A DNA stretch of 64,000 bases from Paenibacillus lupini (GCF_011761355.1 NZ_JAASRW010000004.1:175866-239865), one strand, 5' to 3'. Shown: positions 8,679 through 19,027, counted from the first letter of the stretch. Translations and numbers: made by a program. Notes: generated from the sequence alone by a model not told the origin.

Positions 8679-9359
8679 ATGATAAATCACCTTCTCCTGG
8701 CTGATGATGATCCCAATATTAGAGCGCTTGTCCGTTTCGTTATGACCCGTGAAGGTTATCAGGTACATGAAGCGCAGGACGGGGCTGAAGCGATAGAGGT
8801 GATGACACGCGCACCTATTAATCTGGCCATTATTGATATCATGATGCCGCATCTGGATGGGTTTGAGCTTTGCGAATATATTCGGGAGCATTATGATATC
8901 CCGATCATTATGCTTACAGCCAAGGATCAACTGATTGATAAAGAGCAAGGCTATCTCAGAGGGACGGATGATTACGTGACCAAGCCCTTCGAGCCGGAGG
9001 AGCTGCTCTATCGGGTTAAGGCGCTGTTTCGCCGTTATACAAAGGTATCCAATGACATCATCCGAATGAATCGTATAACGATTGACCGTAAAAACGTAGA
9101 AGTTACCGATGGGAAATCGGTTTTATTGCTGCCAATGAAAGAATTCGAGCTTCTTGCCCAGCTTGCTCAGTATCCGGGCCGACTCTTCTCTCGTGACGAG
9201 CTGATTCGTCTTGTATGGGGGGCGGATTTCGAGGGCGATGACCGGACGGTTGATGTTCACATTAAGCGGCTCCGCCAGCGTTTTGCCGATTATGCTGATG
9301 ATTTTACGATACAGACGGTACGGGGAATTGGCTACAAGGTAGAGGTGAGGGGCAAATGA
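8679..9359 (+). CDS. hssR: HssR-like heme-response regulator (OmpR family)
   Basis: 226 residues: receiver domain (residues 1-120) with acidic pocket DDD at 9-11, phospho-acceptor in 'AIIDIMMPHLDG' and the conserved 'TAKD' and 'YVTKPF' motifs, then a winged-helix DNA-binding domain ending 'TVRGIGYKVE'. It overlaps the kinase gene by 4 nt. The assignment to HssR rests on the neighbours (HssS-like kinase, HrtB/HrtA-like exporter) and on the direct repeat before hrtB that matches the known HssR box. When activated it would induce the heme exporter. Confidence 0.75.
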   Translation: MINHLLLADDDPNIRALVRFVMTREGYQVHEAQDGAEAIEVMTRAPINLAIIDIMMPHLDGFELCEYIREHYDIPIIMLTAKDQLIDKEQGYLRGTDDYVTKPFEPEELLYRVKALFRRYTKVSNDIIRMNRITIDRKNVEVTDGKSVLLLPMKEFELLAQLAQYPGRLFSRDELIRLVWGADFEGDDRTVDVHIKRLRQRFADYADDFTIQTVRGIGYKVEVRGK

Positions 9360-10735
9360 AGTCCTTGTACTTCAGGGTGTTTTTCATGACATTAGCGGTT
9401 ATTCTTGTCAGCAGTATACTCGGGTTTCTGGTCTCTAACTATTATTATCATATAAAGCTTAAGCCTTATAACGATGACAAGCTGATTAGTATTGCTGAGC
9501 AGATGAAGGATTTCATTGAGGCGGAGCCTGCCGATATGGATCGTTATTTACGAAATGCAGCAACTCTTGGCTATGAGATTTATGTGACGGACGGGCAGGG
9601 AGAATCGCATGATTATGGCCGGAGCTTTCGTGAGCATGACTTGGACAATCAGGCTGTTGCAGCTGTTCTTGGTGGAGGAGTATACCACGGCGTAGCACAG
9701 TTTCCGAATAAGCCGTTCATAACCGGATTTTTCGAAAATCGTTTAAGCAACACCGTTGGCGTGCTCGTACAATCACCAGATAAGAAATATGCCTTGTTTA
9801 TGCGCCCTGACGTTCTGCTGCAGTTCGGCGAGCTTCGTACCTTCTTTGCCCTGATTGGGTTGTTGACGGTGATCATCAGCGTGTTGTTTTTCCTGATCAG
9901 TACACGTTATTTGGTCAAGCCCATTACACGGCTGACGGAGGCCACCAAACGGATCGCACAAGGGAATTACAATCTTCGCCTGCCAAAAAGAAGGCGTGAT
10001 GAAATCGGGCAGCTTGCCGAGCATTTTATGACAATGAGTAAGGAGCTCGAGCGGGTTGATCAGTCACGTCAGCAGTTTGTCTCGAATGTCTCGCATGAAA
10101 TTCAATCGCCGCTTACCTCTATCCAAGGGTTTGCCAATGTATTAGCTGAACAAGAGCTTCCGAAGGAGGAGCGTAAGCATTACGCCTCGATCATTGAAGC
10201 TGAAAGTCGTCACCTCTCTGTACTTAGTAAGCAGTTGCTGATGCTCTCTTCGTTGGAACAAGGGGAGGAGGCGTTAAACAAGAAGCACTTCCCCTTGTAC
10301 AAACACATTCGCCAAGCCGCACAGGTTATGCAGTGGCAGCTCGAGGAGAAGGAACTGCTGCTCAAGCTGTCCATTCCCGAGTCCATCACACTTTACGGAG
10401 ATGAGGTGCTGCTGCAGCAGGTGTGGATGAATCTGCTGGGTAATGCAGTGAATCATATTCCACCAGGGAGAAGTATTGAAGTTCGGGCGGAACAGATGCA
10501 ATCCCATATCATCATTGTTGTAGCGGATACAGGTGACGGTATTCCTTCCGAGCATCTGCCGTTTCTGTTTGACCGGTTCTACCGGGTCGACCGCGCACGC
10601 GAGCGTGCTTCGGGCCGGACTGGCCTGGGACTTGCCATCGTGAAAAAGATTGTGCAGCTGCACGATGGGGAAATCGAAGCAGGCAGCTCACTTGGTGAAG
10701 GCACTTGGTTTACGGTGAAACTCCCCCAATTGTAA
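9356..10735 (+). CDS. hssS: HssS-like heme-sensing histidine kinase
   Basis: 459 residues: N-terminal membrane helix (about 7-29), an extracytoplasmic sensor domain of about 125 residues, a second membrane helix (about 160-182), a HAMP linker, a HisKA domain with phospho-acceptor motif SHEIQSPL, and an HATPase domain with N box 'NLLGNAVNH', G1 'DTGDGIP' and G2 'GRTGLGLAI'. Length and arrangement fit HssS, which senses intramembrane or excess heme in Staphylococcus and Bacillus and phosphorylates HssR. Coupled to the regulator by a 4-nt overlap. Confidence 0.75.
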   Translation: MKSLYFRVFFMTLAVILVSSILGFLVSNYYYHIKLKPYNDDKLISIAEQMKDFIEAEPADMDRYLRNAATLGYEIYVTDGQGESHDYGRSFREHDLDNQAVAAVLGGGVYHGVAQFPNKPFITGFFENRLSNTVGVLVQSPDKKYALFMRPDVLLQFGELRTFFALIGLLTVIISVLFFLISTRYLVKPITRLTEATKRIAQGNYNLRLPKRRRDEIGQLAEHFMTMSKELERVDQSRQQFVSNVSHEIQSPLTSIQGFANVLAEQELPKEERKHYASIIEAESRHLSVLSKQLLMLSSLEQGEEALNKKHFPLYKHIRQAAQVMQWQLEEKELLLKLSIPESITLYGDEVLLQQVWMNLLGNAVNHIPPGRSIEVRAEQMQSHIIIVVADTGDGIPSEHLPFLFDRFYRVDRARERASGRTGLGLAIVKKIVQLHDGEIEAGSSLGEGTWFTVKLPQL

Positions 10736-10741
10736 TGATCC

Positions 10742-10774
10742 GTTCATACGCCGTTCATTTTCGCTTCCTAAACT
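10742..10774 (+). promoter_or_regulatory. HssR-box-like direct repeat and hrtBA promoter
   Basis: GTTCATACG (10742-10750) and GTTCATTTT (10753-10761) form a direct repeat separated by 2 nt. This matches the spacing and core of the HssR operator known from Staphylococcus (GTTCATATT-N2-GTTCATATT). A -10-like TAAACT follows at about 10769, so the repeat overlaps the -35 position, as expected for an activator-dependent promoter of the exporter genes. Confidence 0.7.
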
Positions 10775-10800
10775 TGAGCCATTAAAGGGAGGGAAGCATC

Positions 10801-11928
10801 ATGTATCTGGCCATTCGTGAGATAAGATTCGCCAAAGTTCGATATTCGTTGATCGCAGCTATTATGCTGCTGGTCGCTTTTCTTGTGTTGTTCGTTACCG
10901 GGCTGGCGCAAGGTCTAGCCTATGATAATGCAGCTTCCATTCAGAATATGAATGCTACGCATTTTATTATGGAGAAGGATTCCAATCATCGCTTTACACG
11001 GTCTCAGATTAAGGAGCAGGAGCTGACCCAGGCGGAGGCTATAGTCGGCCAGAATAACGTGCAGCCACTGGGTGTTCGAATGACAACGGTGACGGCCGAA
11101 GCTGCGACCCTCAAGCTTGACGTAACGCTGCTCGCGGTCAAACCTGAAGGCTGGCTAATGCCATCGGTCATTGAGGGGAATACCCTCACAATGAAGAGTG
11201 AAGGACAAGTGCTTGTGGACGACAAATTGAAGGATTCGGGGATTCGAATCGGTACGGTAATCGTAGACCAGACATCTGGTATGAAGTGGACCGTCAGTGG
11301 TTTTGTAACCCAGCAATCATTCAGTCATTCACCTGCGGTATTCTTAAGTGAGCGAGACTGGCAGCAGCTTCAGTTGCTATCATCGACGCGACCGGGTGTC
11401 AGCGGGATGGATACCGATAAAGCTTACAGCGCCATTGCCATTCATGCAGATAAGGCACAAGTTGAACATCTTGCGGCCGCCTTGCCGGATGCAGAGATCG
11501 TGACCAAATCGGCTGCAGTCTCTGCAATCCCGGGTTACAAGGAAGAACAAGGATCGCTTAAAATGATGATTGCATTTTTGTTTGTCATTTCTGCATTTGT
11601 GCTTGCGGTGTTCTTCTACGTCATTACCATCCAAAAGAGCAGTCAGTTTGGCATTCTGAAGGCCATCGGGACACGTACGACTTACTTGTTACGAAGCGTC
11701 ACCTTGCAAGTGCTGTTCATATGCGCGGGCAGTCTTATCATAAGCGTACTGCTCGTTCTTGGGGTAAAAGCAATGCTGCCAAGCGGCATGCCGTTTCAGC
11801 TTGATGCTTCTACACTAGCCATTTCTTGTGGTGCTTTTCTCGTCATGTCTCTCGCAGGCTCCTTGTTTTCCGTATGGAAAGTGGCCAGAATTGACGCCCT
11901 TGATGCAATTGGGAGGACAGCGGCATGA
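10801..11928 (+). CDS. hrtB: HrtB-like heme exporter permease (FtsX/MacB fold)
   Basis: 375 residues with one N-terminal membrane helix (about 15-37), a large extracytoplasmic domain, and three C-terminal helices (about 255-365), the FtsX-type plan. The N-terminal 'FVTGLAQGLA' and 'HFIMEKD' segments resemble HrtB. With HrtA it would remove toxic heme from the membrane. The AGGGAGGG site stands just before the ATG, and the last codons overlap the ATPase gene (ATGA). The order here, hssRS then hrtBA on one strand, differs from the divergent arrangement in Staphylococcus. Confidence 0.75.
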   Translation: MYLAIREIRFAKVRYSLIAAIMLLVAFLVLFVTGLAQGLAYDNAASIQNMNATHFIMEKDSNHRFTRSQIKEQELTQAEAIVGQNNVQPLGVRMTTVTAEAATLKLDVTLLAVKPEGWLMPSVIEGNTLTMKSEGQVLVDDKLKDSGIRIGTVIVDQTSGMKWTVSGFVTQQSFSHSPAVFLSERDWQQLQLLSSTRPGVSGMDTDKAYSAIAIHADKAQVEHLAAALPDAEIVTKSAAVSAIPGYKEEQGSLKMMIAFLFVISAFVLAVFFYVITIQKSSQFGILKAIGTRTTYLLRSVTLQVLFICAGSLIISVLLVLGVKAMLPSGMPFQLDASTLAISCGAFLVMSLAGSLFSVWKVARIDALDAIGRTAA

Positions 11929-12596
11929 GAGAAAGAATAATTCTTCATAATATAACCCGTAAATTCGAGGATGGCGGAATACAACGTACGATCCTTGATC
12001 AGTTGAATTTGTCTGTGTCGGAAGGGGAGCTGGTTGCTGTAATGGGACCTTCTGGTTCCGGTAAAAGCACTTTCCTGTCCATTGCAGGTGCACTTCTTGA
12101 GCCTACAAGTGGAGAGGTTCTGCTCGATGGTGAATCGATCATCGGTAAAGATAAGCAGGCACTCTCGAATATGCGGCTGCATAAGATCGGGTTTATTTTT
12201 CAAAGTGCGAATTTACTTCCTTATCTAAAGATTGAAGAGCAGCTGTTATTTGTCGCCAAACAGGGCGGTATGGAAAACGCGCAGGCAACTGGAAGAGCGA
12301 GGGGACTGCTGCAAAAACTGGGCTTAAGCCAGCGCAGCCAAGCTTATCCAGATAAGCTGTCCGGAGGGGAACGCCAGCGTGTCGCCATTGCTAGAGCACT
12401 TATGAATGATCCGGCTGTACTCCTGGCTGACGAACCAACGGCAAGTTTGGACGCGAACCGGGGGGTGGACGTTGTGCGCATGATTGCAGATGAGGTGAAG
12501 GAGCAAGGGAAAAGCGCGATCATGGTCACACATGACGATCGAGTTCTACCGCTTTGCGATCGAGTGTTGTATTTGGAGGATGGGCGTCTGGTCTAG
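11925..12596 (+). CDS. hrtA: HrtA-like heme exporter ATPase
   Basis: 223 residues forming a complete ABC ATPase of the LolD/MacB group: Walker A GPSGSGKS, Q-loop 'FIFQSANLLPYL', signature LSGGERQR, Walker B 'AVLLADEP' and switch histidine in 'MVTHDD'. It powers the HrtB permease upstream, with which it is translationally coupled. It is the last gene of the hssRS-hrtBA unit; no hairpin follows until 12832. Confidence 0.78.
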   Translation: MRERIILHNITRKFEDGGIQRTILDQLNLSVSEGELVAVMGPSGSGKSTFLSIAGALLEPTSGEVLLDGESIIGKDKQALSNMRLHKIGFIFQSANLLPYLKIEEQLLFVAKQGGMENAQATGRARGLLQKLGLSQRSQAYPDKLSGGERQRVAIARALMNDPAVLLADEPTASLDANRGVDVVRMIADEVKEQGKSAIMVTHDDRVLPLCDRVLYLEDGRLV

Positions 12597-12639
12597 CGTT
12601 AAAAGCGCGTTACTATTGGTCGCCAACTGAATGGAATGC

Positions 12640-12831
12640 GCTACGTTGGATTTCATGCAGGATAAGGCTCCGTTCTCTCTCGGGAACTTGAGCTACGTTG
12701 GATTTCATGTAGTATAATCCGATTGTTTCGGCGGTAGAAGCTCCATTCATCGATTTTTAATTGGAGGAAATCCAACGTAGCTAAGCCGTCGTTTATTTTG
12801 GCCATCTTTTATTGGAGGAAATCCAATGTAC
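12640..12831. repeat. Intergenic ACGTTGGA-type hairpin array, two mirrored pairs
   Basis: The 345-nt gap after hrtA holds four related short elements. Two copies of GCTACGTTGGATTTCATG start at 12640 and 12692 (52 bp apart). Two copies of TTGGAGGAAATCCAAYGTA start at 12761 and 12812 (51 bp apart); these are imperfect palindromes in which the CGTTGGA word reads on the opposite strand. The same family recurs at 27037-27226. No open frame is supported in this interval. Confidence 0.75.
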
Positions 12832-12872
12832 AAGGCTCTGGAGTCTGATGAACTCTAGAGCCTTGTTTTTAT
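12832..12872 (+). terminator. Intrinsic terminator
   Basis: AAGGCTCTGGAGT (12832-12844) pairs with ACTCTAGAGCCTT (12852-12864), followed by GTTTTTATTT. It would end transcription coming from hrtBA. Confidence 0.85.
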
Positions 12873-12941
12873 TTGAACCTTTTTCACCATTGTGCTCGTT
12901 ATAACTCGTATGGTAATTTCTAGGAGTGGAGAGGAGCAGCA

Positions 12942-13484
12942 TTGATCATGAACAGAACATTGAAAAATACCGGAATCGTATTATTCATTCTACTGGCTGC
13001 AGTCGGATTGATTGTGTGGAAGTATGACTTTCCGAAGAAGATTAATCTTACTTATCCAGCCGTGGAGTTTAGGGCGGGTGATCCGTCTTCGGTGGATAAG
13101 ACAACGATAACGATTAAAGGGACGTTGCACCGGAAGCTATGGCGCAATGAAAGCTTTTCAGGGCAGATTGAGATTGCGAAGTATGAAGTGACAAAGTCGA
13201 GGATGGCTCCTTTCATCTTCCATAAAGAAATAAATAATGGTTGGGGCGTTTTAACTTATTTTAATGAAGCCTATAAAACGACGGGGGCAATTAAAAGTTC
13301 AATTATTGTAATGTTAAGCTCAGTTTGGAAAATAGGTGAGTTTGAGAGCTTAAAGCTGCTGCTCAATGAACCAGTTGGACAAAGTCCAAGTCAAGGAAAA
13401 GACCTCGAGATCATGGCCCCGGCTACTGATTACGAAAGTGCTCTTGCATTGGACCAACAATATAAAGAACGAGATCAGAAATAA
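12942..13484 (+). CDS. Membrane-anchored protein of unknown function, tandem copy 1
   Basis: 180 residues with an N-terminal membrane helix (about 10-27) and a roughly 150-residue extracytoplasmic domain rich in beta-prone sequence. I do not recognise the family. The start is TTG at 12942, 5 nt after GAGGAG; an ATG two codons later is also possible. The downstream gene is a close paralogue with the same start context, so this is a tandem duplication. No cysteine motif or catalytic signature is visible. Confidence 0.75.
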   Translation: MIMNRTLKNTGIVLFILLAAVGLIVWKYDFPKKINLTYPAVEFRAGDPSSVDKTTITIKGTLHRKLWRNESFSGQIEIAKYEVTKSRMAPFIFHKEINNGWGVLTYFNEAYKTTGAIKSSIIVMLSSVWKIGEFESLKLLLNEPVGQSPSQGKDLEIMAPATDYESALALDQQYKERDQK

Positions 13485-13549
13485 TTATACACATGAAATT
13501 GAGCGAAGCATGCGAAGGCTAACCTGGCCACACACAAGAAGGGACAGCA

Positions 13550-14095
13550 TTGATCATGAGCAGAGTTTTGAAAATAACCGGAATTGTATTTCTCATTTTA
13601 TTGGCTGCAGCCGGATTGATTGTATGGCAGTATGATTTTCCGAAGAAGATTAATCTTACTTATCCAGCAGTCGAGTTCAGGGCGGGAGATCCGTCTTCGG
13701 TAGATAAGACAACGGTAACGATTAAAGGGACGTTGCATCGGAAGCTGTTCCATGAAGAAAGAAAATTCACTGGGCAGATTGAGATTACGAAGTATGAAGC
13801 AACAAAGGAGAGAATGGATCCGATTATCTTCAGTAAAGTCATTAATAATGGCGGGGGCTTTTTGAATTATATTGGTGCAGACTATAAACCGAATGGTGCA
13901 ACTAAAAGATTATATACAATCGGGATGGGCAGCATTTGGAAAGTGGGAGAGTTTGAAAGTATGAAGCTTCTCCTCTTTGAACCCGTTGGGGAAAGTGAAG
14001 GTGCAACCAAAGACCTTAAGATCATGGCACCTGCGACTGATTACGAAAGTGCTCTTGCCTTAGACCGTCAATACAAGGAGCGGAATCAAGATTAA
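13550..14095 (+). CDS. Membrane-anchored protein of unknown function, tandem copy 2
   Basis: 181 residues, paralogous to the preceding gene; residues about 28-65 and the last 25 are almost identical ('ATDYESALALD' in both), while the central 70 residues have diverged. It has the same membrane helix and the same CAGCATTGATCATG start region behind a GAAGGGA site. The pattern of conserved ends and divergent middle hints that the two may bind different partners. A strong terminator follows. Confidence 0.75.
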   Translation: MIMSRVLKITGIVFLILLAAAGLIVWQYDFPKKINLTYPAVEFRAGDPSSVDKTTVTIKGTLHRKLFHEERKFTGQIEITKYEATKERMDPIIFSKVINNGGGFLNYIGADYKPNGATKRLYTIGMGSIWKVGEFESMKLLLFEPVGESEGATKDLKIMAPATDYESALALDRQYKERNQD

Positions 14096-14113
14096 TTAAA
14101 TATGTTAAAAATC

Positions 14114-14170
14114 GAGCGAAGTAAGCGATGGCCAATCAGGCCACCCGCAAGCTTCGCTCTTGTTTGTTTT
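14114..14170 (+). terminator. Intrinsic terminator
   Basis: GAGCGAAG (14114-14121) pairs with CTTCGCTC (14152-14159), with an inner TGGCC/GGCCA stem and a TTGTTTGTTTT tail. Confidence 0.8.
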
Positions 14171-14182
14171 CGGCTAATTTGC

Positions 14183-15261
<1,079 letters not shown>

Positions 15262-15297
15262 ACAAACTTTTACCAAACATGGGGAGGAACTAAGACA

Positions 15298-17490
15298 ATG
15301 GCTATTTTTTACGATAAGGAACTAAATCTATTTCATCTGCAATCAAAGAATACAAGCTATGCTTTTCAAATTCTGAAGCAAGGTTATCCCGCTCACATCT
15401 ATTGGGGCCGTAAAGTAAAAGGCTTGCAGCTTGATCGTCTTCTTCAGATCAAAGAAAGAGCATCGTTTAGTCCGAACCCTGATCAAGGTCAGCTGAATCT
15501 GTCGTTGGATGCACTGCCGCAAGAGTTCCCTTCTTACGGAACTACGGATTTCCGCTCGCCGGCATACCAAGTGAAGCTGCCAAACGGCTCGACCATTTGC
15601 GAATTGACTTACGACTCCCATGAGATCTACAACGGGAAAAAGAAACTCGACGGCTTGCCTGCCGTTTACGTAGAATCCGACTCGGAAGCTCAGACGCTTG
15701 AACTGACGCTGAAGGATGATCTGACAGGACTTACGGCGGTCTTGTCCTATACCGTATTCGAGAATCATGACGCGATTACGCGTTCTGTGAAATTCATCAA
15801 CAGTGGTGAAATGACTCTTGATCTGCAGCGTGCGCTTAGCATGAGCGTTGATTTTGTTCATGACCGTTTCGAAATGCTGCAATTGTCCGGCGCTTGGGCG
15901 CGTGAGCGTTATGTGCACAAACGGAAGCTTGAGCCTGGCATGCAGTCTGTTGAGAGCCGCCGCGGTTCTTCCAGCCATATGCAAAATCCGTTCCTCGCGC
16001 TGCTTGCTGAAGGAGCAACAGAGGATCATGGCGATGTTTATGGCGTTAATCTTGTCTATAGCGGTAGCTTTATCGCAGGTGTTGAGGTTGATCAATATCA
16101 CTCTTCGCGTTTATTTATTGGCATTAATCCATTCGATTTTAACTGGAAGCTTGAAGCAGGCCAGCAGTTCCAAACACCAGAAGCCGTTATGGTCTTCTCG
16201 CCAGACGGACTTGGCGGCATGTCCCGCATTTATCATGAGCTGTATCGTACAAGACTTGTTCGTGGTGAGTTCCGTGATAAGACTCGTCCAATCCTCGTGA
16301 ATAACTGGGAAGCAACGTACTTCAACTTCAACGCGGACAAAATCGAAGCAATCGCAACAGCCGGCAAAGAGCTGGGCATCGAAATGTTCGTGCTGGATGA
16401 CGGCTGGTTTGGCAAACGGAATGCAGATACCACCTCGCTTGGCGACTGGTTTGTTGACCGTAACAAGCTGCCGAACGGACTTGAGGATCTTGTTGATCGG
16501 GTGAAACGTCTGGATATGCAGTTTGGCCTGTGGTTCGAGCCAGAGATGATCTCGCCGGAGAGCGAGCTGTACAAGGCACATCCGGATTGGTGTCTCCATG
16601 TAGAAGGACGCCGCAGATCGCAGGGCCGTAATCAGCTTATTCTCGACTACTCCCGCCAAGATGTTAGAGACTACATCGTGAAGACCGTATCGGATATTCT
16701 GTCGAGCTCGCCAATTACGTATGTAAAATGGGACATGAACCGCAATATGACGGAGATTGGTTCGGCTCTTCTGCCGGCGGATCGCCAGCGTGAGACTGCT
16801 CATCGCTATATGCTGGGACTTTATGAAGTGCTTGAAACAATCACTTCTTCGTTCCCACATATCCTGTTCGAAAGCTGCTCGGGCGGCGGCGGACGGTTTG
16901 ATCCAGGTATGCTGTACTACATGCCGCAAACATGGACAAGTGATAATACCGATGCGGTATCCCGTCTGAAAATCCAATACGGTACAAGTATCGTCTATCC
17001 AATTAGCACGATGGGCGCCCATGTATCGGCGATTCCGAATCATCAGGTAGGCCGTAAAGCATCTCTTGAGACAAGAGGAAATGTAGCTTTGTCTGGTAAC
17101 TTTGGTTATGAGCTAGACTTGACGGTGTTCACAGAGGAAGAGAAAGAAGCTGTGAAGGAGCAGGTTGCTCTTTATAAAGATGTGCGTCCTCTCGTGCAAT
17201 TCGGTGATTTCTATCGTCTGCTCAGCCCATTTGAGGGTAATGAGACGGCATGGATGTTCGTATCGAAGGACAAGAGTGAAGCCTTCGTTGTCTACGTGTC
17301 TGTCTTACAAGAGGCGAACGCTAAACTTGATCGTATCCGCCTGAAAGGGCTGGATCCTAACCTTGAATATGCACTTGATGGAGAAGATGGTGCGTATGGC
17401 GGCGACGAGCTGATGCACGCAGGTCTGCAGACACCACTGTTCCATGGTGATTATTCAAGTAAGGTATACCGTTTCCGCGCGGTGAAATAA
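15298..17490 (+). CDS. Alpha-galactosidase, glycoside hydrolase family 36
   Basis: 730 residues, the usual length for bacterial GH36 enzymes. It has an N-terminal beta-supersandwich domain, a catalytic TIM barrel with 'FVLDDGWFGKR', nucleophile aspartate in 'YVKWDMNR' (about residue 479) and acid/base aspartate in 'TSDNTDA' (about 548-551), plus the C-terminal beta domain. No signal peptide, so it acts in the cytoplasm on imported alpha-galactosides such as melibiose or raffinose; no transporter is adjacent. AGGGAGG-like GGGGAGG precedes the ATG. Confidence 0.93.
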   Translation: MAIFYDKELNLFHLQSKNTSYAFQILKQGYPAHIYWGRKVKGLQLDRLLQIKERASFSPNPDQGQLNLSLDALPQEFPSYGTTDFRSPAYQVKLPNGSTICELTYDSHEIYNGKKKLDGLPAVYVESDSEAQTLELTLKDDLTGLTAVLSYTVFENHDAITRSVKFINSGEMTLDLQRALSMSVDFVHDRFEMLQLSGAWARERYVHKRKLEPGMQSVESRRGSSSHMQNPFLALLAEGATEDHGDVYGVNLVYSGSFIAGVEVDQYHSSRLFIGINPFDFNWKLEAGQQFQTPEAVMVFSPDGLGGMSRIYHELYRTRLVRGEFRDKTRPILVNNWEATYFNFNADKIEAIATAGKELGIEMFVLDDGWFGKRNADTTSLGDWFVDRNKLPNGLEDLVDRVKRLDMQFGLWFEPEMISPESELYKAHPDWCLHVEGRRRSQGRNQLILDYSRQDVRDYIVKTVSDILSSSPITYVKWDMNRNMTEIGSALLPADRQRETAHRYMLGLYEVLETITSSFPHILFESCSGGGGRFDPGMLYYMPQTWTSDNTDAVSRLKIQYGTSIVYPISTMGAHVSAIPNHQVGRKASLETRGNVALSGNFGYELDLTVFTEEEKEAVKEQVALYKDVRPLVQFGDFYRLLSPFEGNETAWMFVSKDKSEAFVVYVSVLQEANAKLDRIRLKGLDPNLEYALDGEDGAYGGDELMHAGLQTPLFHGDYSSKVYRFRAVK

Positions 17491-17496
17491 ATAGAA

Positions 17497-17533
17497 GGCT
17501 CTGAAGGGACAGTTCCTTTCAGAGTCTTTTTTT
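17497..17533 (+). terminator. Intrinsic terminator after alpha-galactosidase
   Basis: GGCTCTGAAGGGA pairs with TCCTTTCAGAGTC (17514-17526), followed by a run of eight T. Confidence 0.9.
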
Positions 17534-17630
17534 TGTGCGAAGGTTTGTATAAATTTTGCTAATGCGCATATGTATGGAACGGGGAACAAGTACAATGGTA
17601 GTAAGTCAATCGGAAACGAAGGAGGTTATG

Positions 17631-18242
17631 ATGAAGGTGAATATTCGCAGTTATCCGCTTAACCGGATGATGACAACGAGGAGTCTGACCGCTCTGCTGA
17701 TTGCTTTCATGCTGACTCCTTTGATTTGGACCATACATGCCATGCTCCAGGAGCGTTACTCCCAGTCTGTCATTGAGGACAATATATTCTCCCAGAACCG
17801 TTACCGGATCACCAGCCAGCAGCAGTCGATTAAGCTTGAGTTCCGAATTGATCCTGCCGACATTCCACGTAAGCCGGGAGAGGTGTTTCAACTACATAAA
17901 CTGATCTATAATCATCATCATACGAAAATATATCTGGAGACGGTTGCCTGGCACAACCCGCCTAAGAATTCAGATAATATCTACATTACATTAAAGTTTG
18001 ATCCTACCTATCTGTACAGCAAGGGCAGTTTTGTTACGAGTACTATATTTAAAGAGGAACATAGCTATGCTGATGTGATGTTTCTTCCAAAGTATTATGC
18101 TGATGACGGCAGTGTGATCCCGATTAATGACGGGAATAGCAGCCGGGAAGTCTTTATCCCAACCGAACAGCTGAAGGGCTTGAACGGTGGATTAACGTTA
18201 AAGTATGAAGGATTTAATCTGGTTAAATACGAGCGAGAGTAG
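17631..18242 (+). CDS. Membrane-anchored protein of unknown function
   Basis: 203 residues starting at ATG 17631, 5 nt after GGAGG; longer in-frame starts upstream lack a ribosome site. A hydrophobic helix at about residues 17-38 is followed by an extracytoplasmic domain of about 160 residues with many tyrosines and beta-prone segments. I do not recognise the family. Size and plan (one helix, then a beta-rich domain) resemble the tandem pair at 12942-14095, but no clear sequence match is visible. Confidence 0.7.
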   Translation: MKVNIRSYPLNRMMTTRSLTALLIAFMLTPLIWTIHAMLQERYSQSVIEDNIFSQNRYRITSQQQSIKLEFRIDPADIPRKPGEVFQLHKLIYNHHHTKIYLETVAWHNPPKNSDNIYITLKFDPTYLYSKGSFVTSTIFKEEHSYADVMFLPKYYADDGSVIPINDGNSSREVFIPTEQLKGLNGGLTLKYEGFNLVKYERE

Positions 18243-18343
18243 ATGGCCGACCGCCAAAGCCTATGTTGCACCAATACAGCATAATTAACATGATTAGCTA
18301 AAGTTACATTGCACTAAATGCTCGCTTGGAAGGAGAGAGACAG

Positions 18344-19021
18344 ATGATCATCCAACACTTGGAACTTAATACGCAGCTCTTACTAGAGCAAAAAAACTTT
18401 TATACCCAGGTACTGGGTATGCAAATGACAGAGGAAACAGCCGACTCCTTCACTGTCCTTGCCGGGTATACGCGATTAACGTTTAAGCAGGCTAATGACA
18501 GAAGTATCTATCATTTTGCCTTTAATATTGAAGAAAATAAGTTGGAGTCAGCGGTTCACTTCTTGAAGGAGCGAACCCCGCTGCTTAGCGAAGGGCAAGA
18601 TGAGATCTTTCATTTCAAAGATTGGAATGCCCATGCCTGTTACTTCTATGACGCTGCAGGTAATATCGTTGAATTTATTGCTAGGCATAACCTGGTGAGC
18701 CAATCGGCAGGAGCATTCTCCATCCATGATCTGATAGGTATCAGTGAGCTTGGCATGCCGGTAGAAGCTGTAGCGGACACTATTCTTTATTGCTCGAATG
18801 AGCTTGGTTTTGCGCCTTGGCGCGGCAACGGGACAACCTTCCAGCCTATAGGTGATGAGCATGGCCTGTTTATTGTGGCAACGATAGATCGTGCATGGTT
18901 CCCTACACAGGATCAGGCGGAGGCAGCACCTTTCACGGTAACGATAGCCGGGTCAAACGAACAGGTGTCAATTATCCCGGGCTATCCCTATAAGATTATA
19001 ACAACCATCTCTCCAGCATAA
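18344..19021 (+). CDS. VOC-family protein (glyoxalase/dioxygenase fold), two modules
   Basis: 225 residues with two beta-alpha-beta-beta-beta modules, as in extradiol dioxygenases and CatE-like proteins. Module 1 contains 'FYTQVLGMQ' and ends with 'DAAGNIVEFIAR', the typical metal-glutamate strand; module 2 begins at about residue 128. Start 18344 is preceded by AAGGAGAGAG. Substrate is unknown. It is convergent with the AraC-type gene that follows. Confidence 0.8.
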   Translation: MIIQHLELNTQLLLEQKNFYTQVLGMQMTEETADSFTVLAGYTRLTFKQANDRSIYHFAFNIEENKLESAVHFLKERTPLLSEGQDEIFHFKDWNAHACYFYDAAGNIVEFIARHNLVSQSAGAFSIHDLIGISELGMPVEAVADTILYCSNELGFAPWRGNGTTFQPIGDEHGLFIVATIDRAWFPTQDQAEAAPFTVTIAGSNEQVSIIPGYPYKIITTISPA

Positions 19022-19027
19022 TTGCGC

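Noticed and set aside
15343-17043. Long minus-strand open frames opposite the alpha-galactosidase gene
   Set aside because: They lie antisense to a well-supported gene, have no ribosome sites and encode low-complexity sequence rich in His, Arg and Cys, typical of shadow frames.
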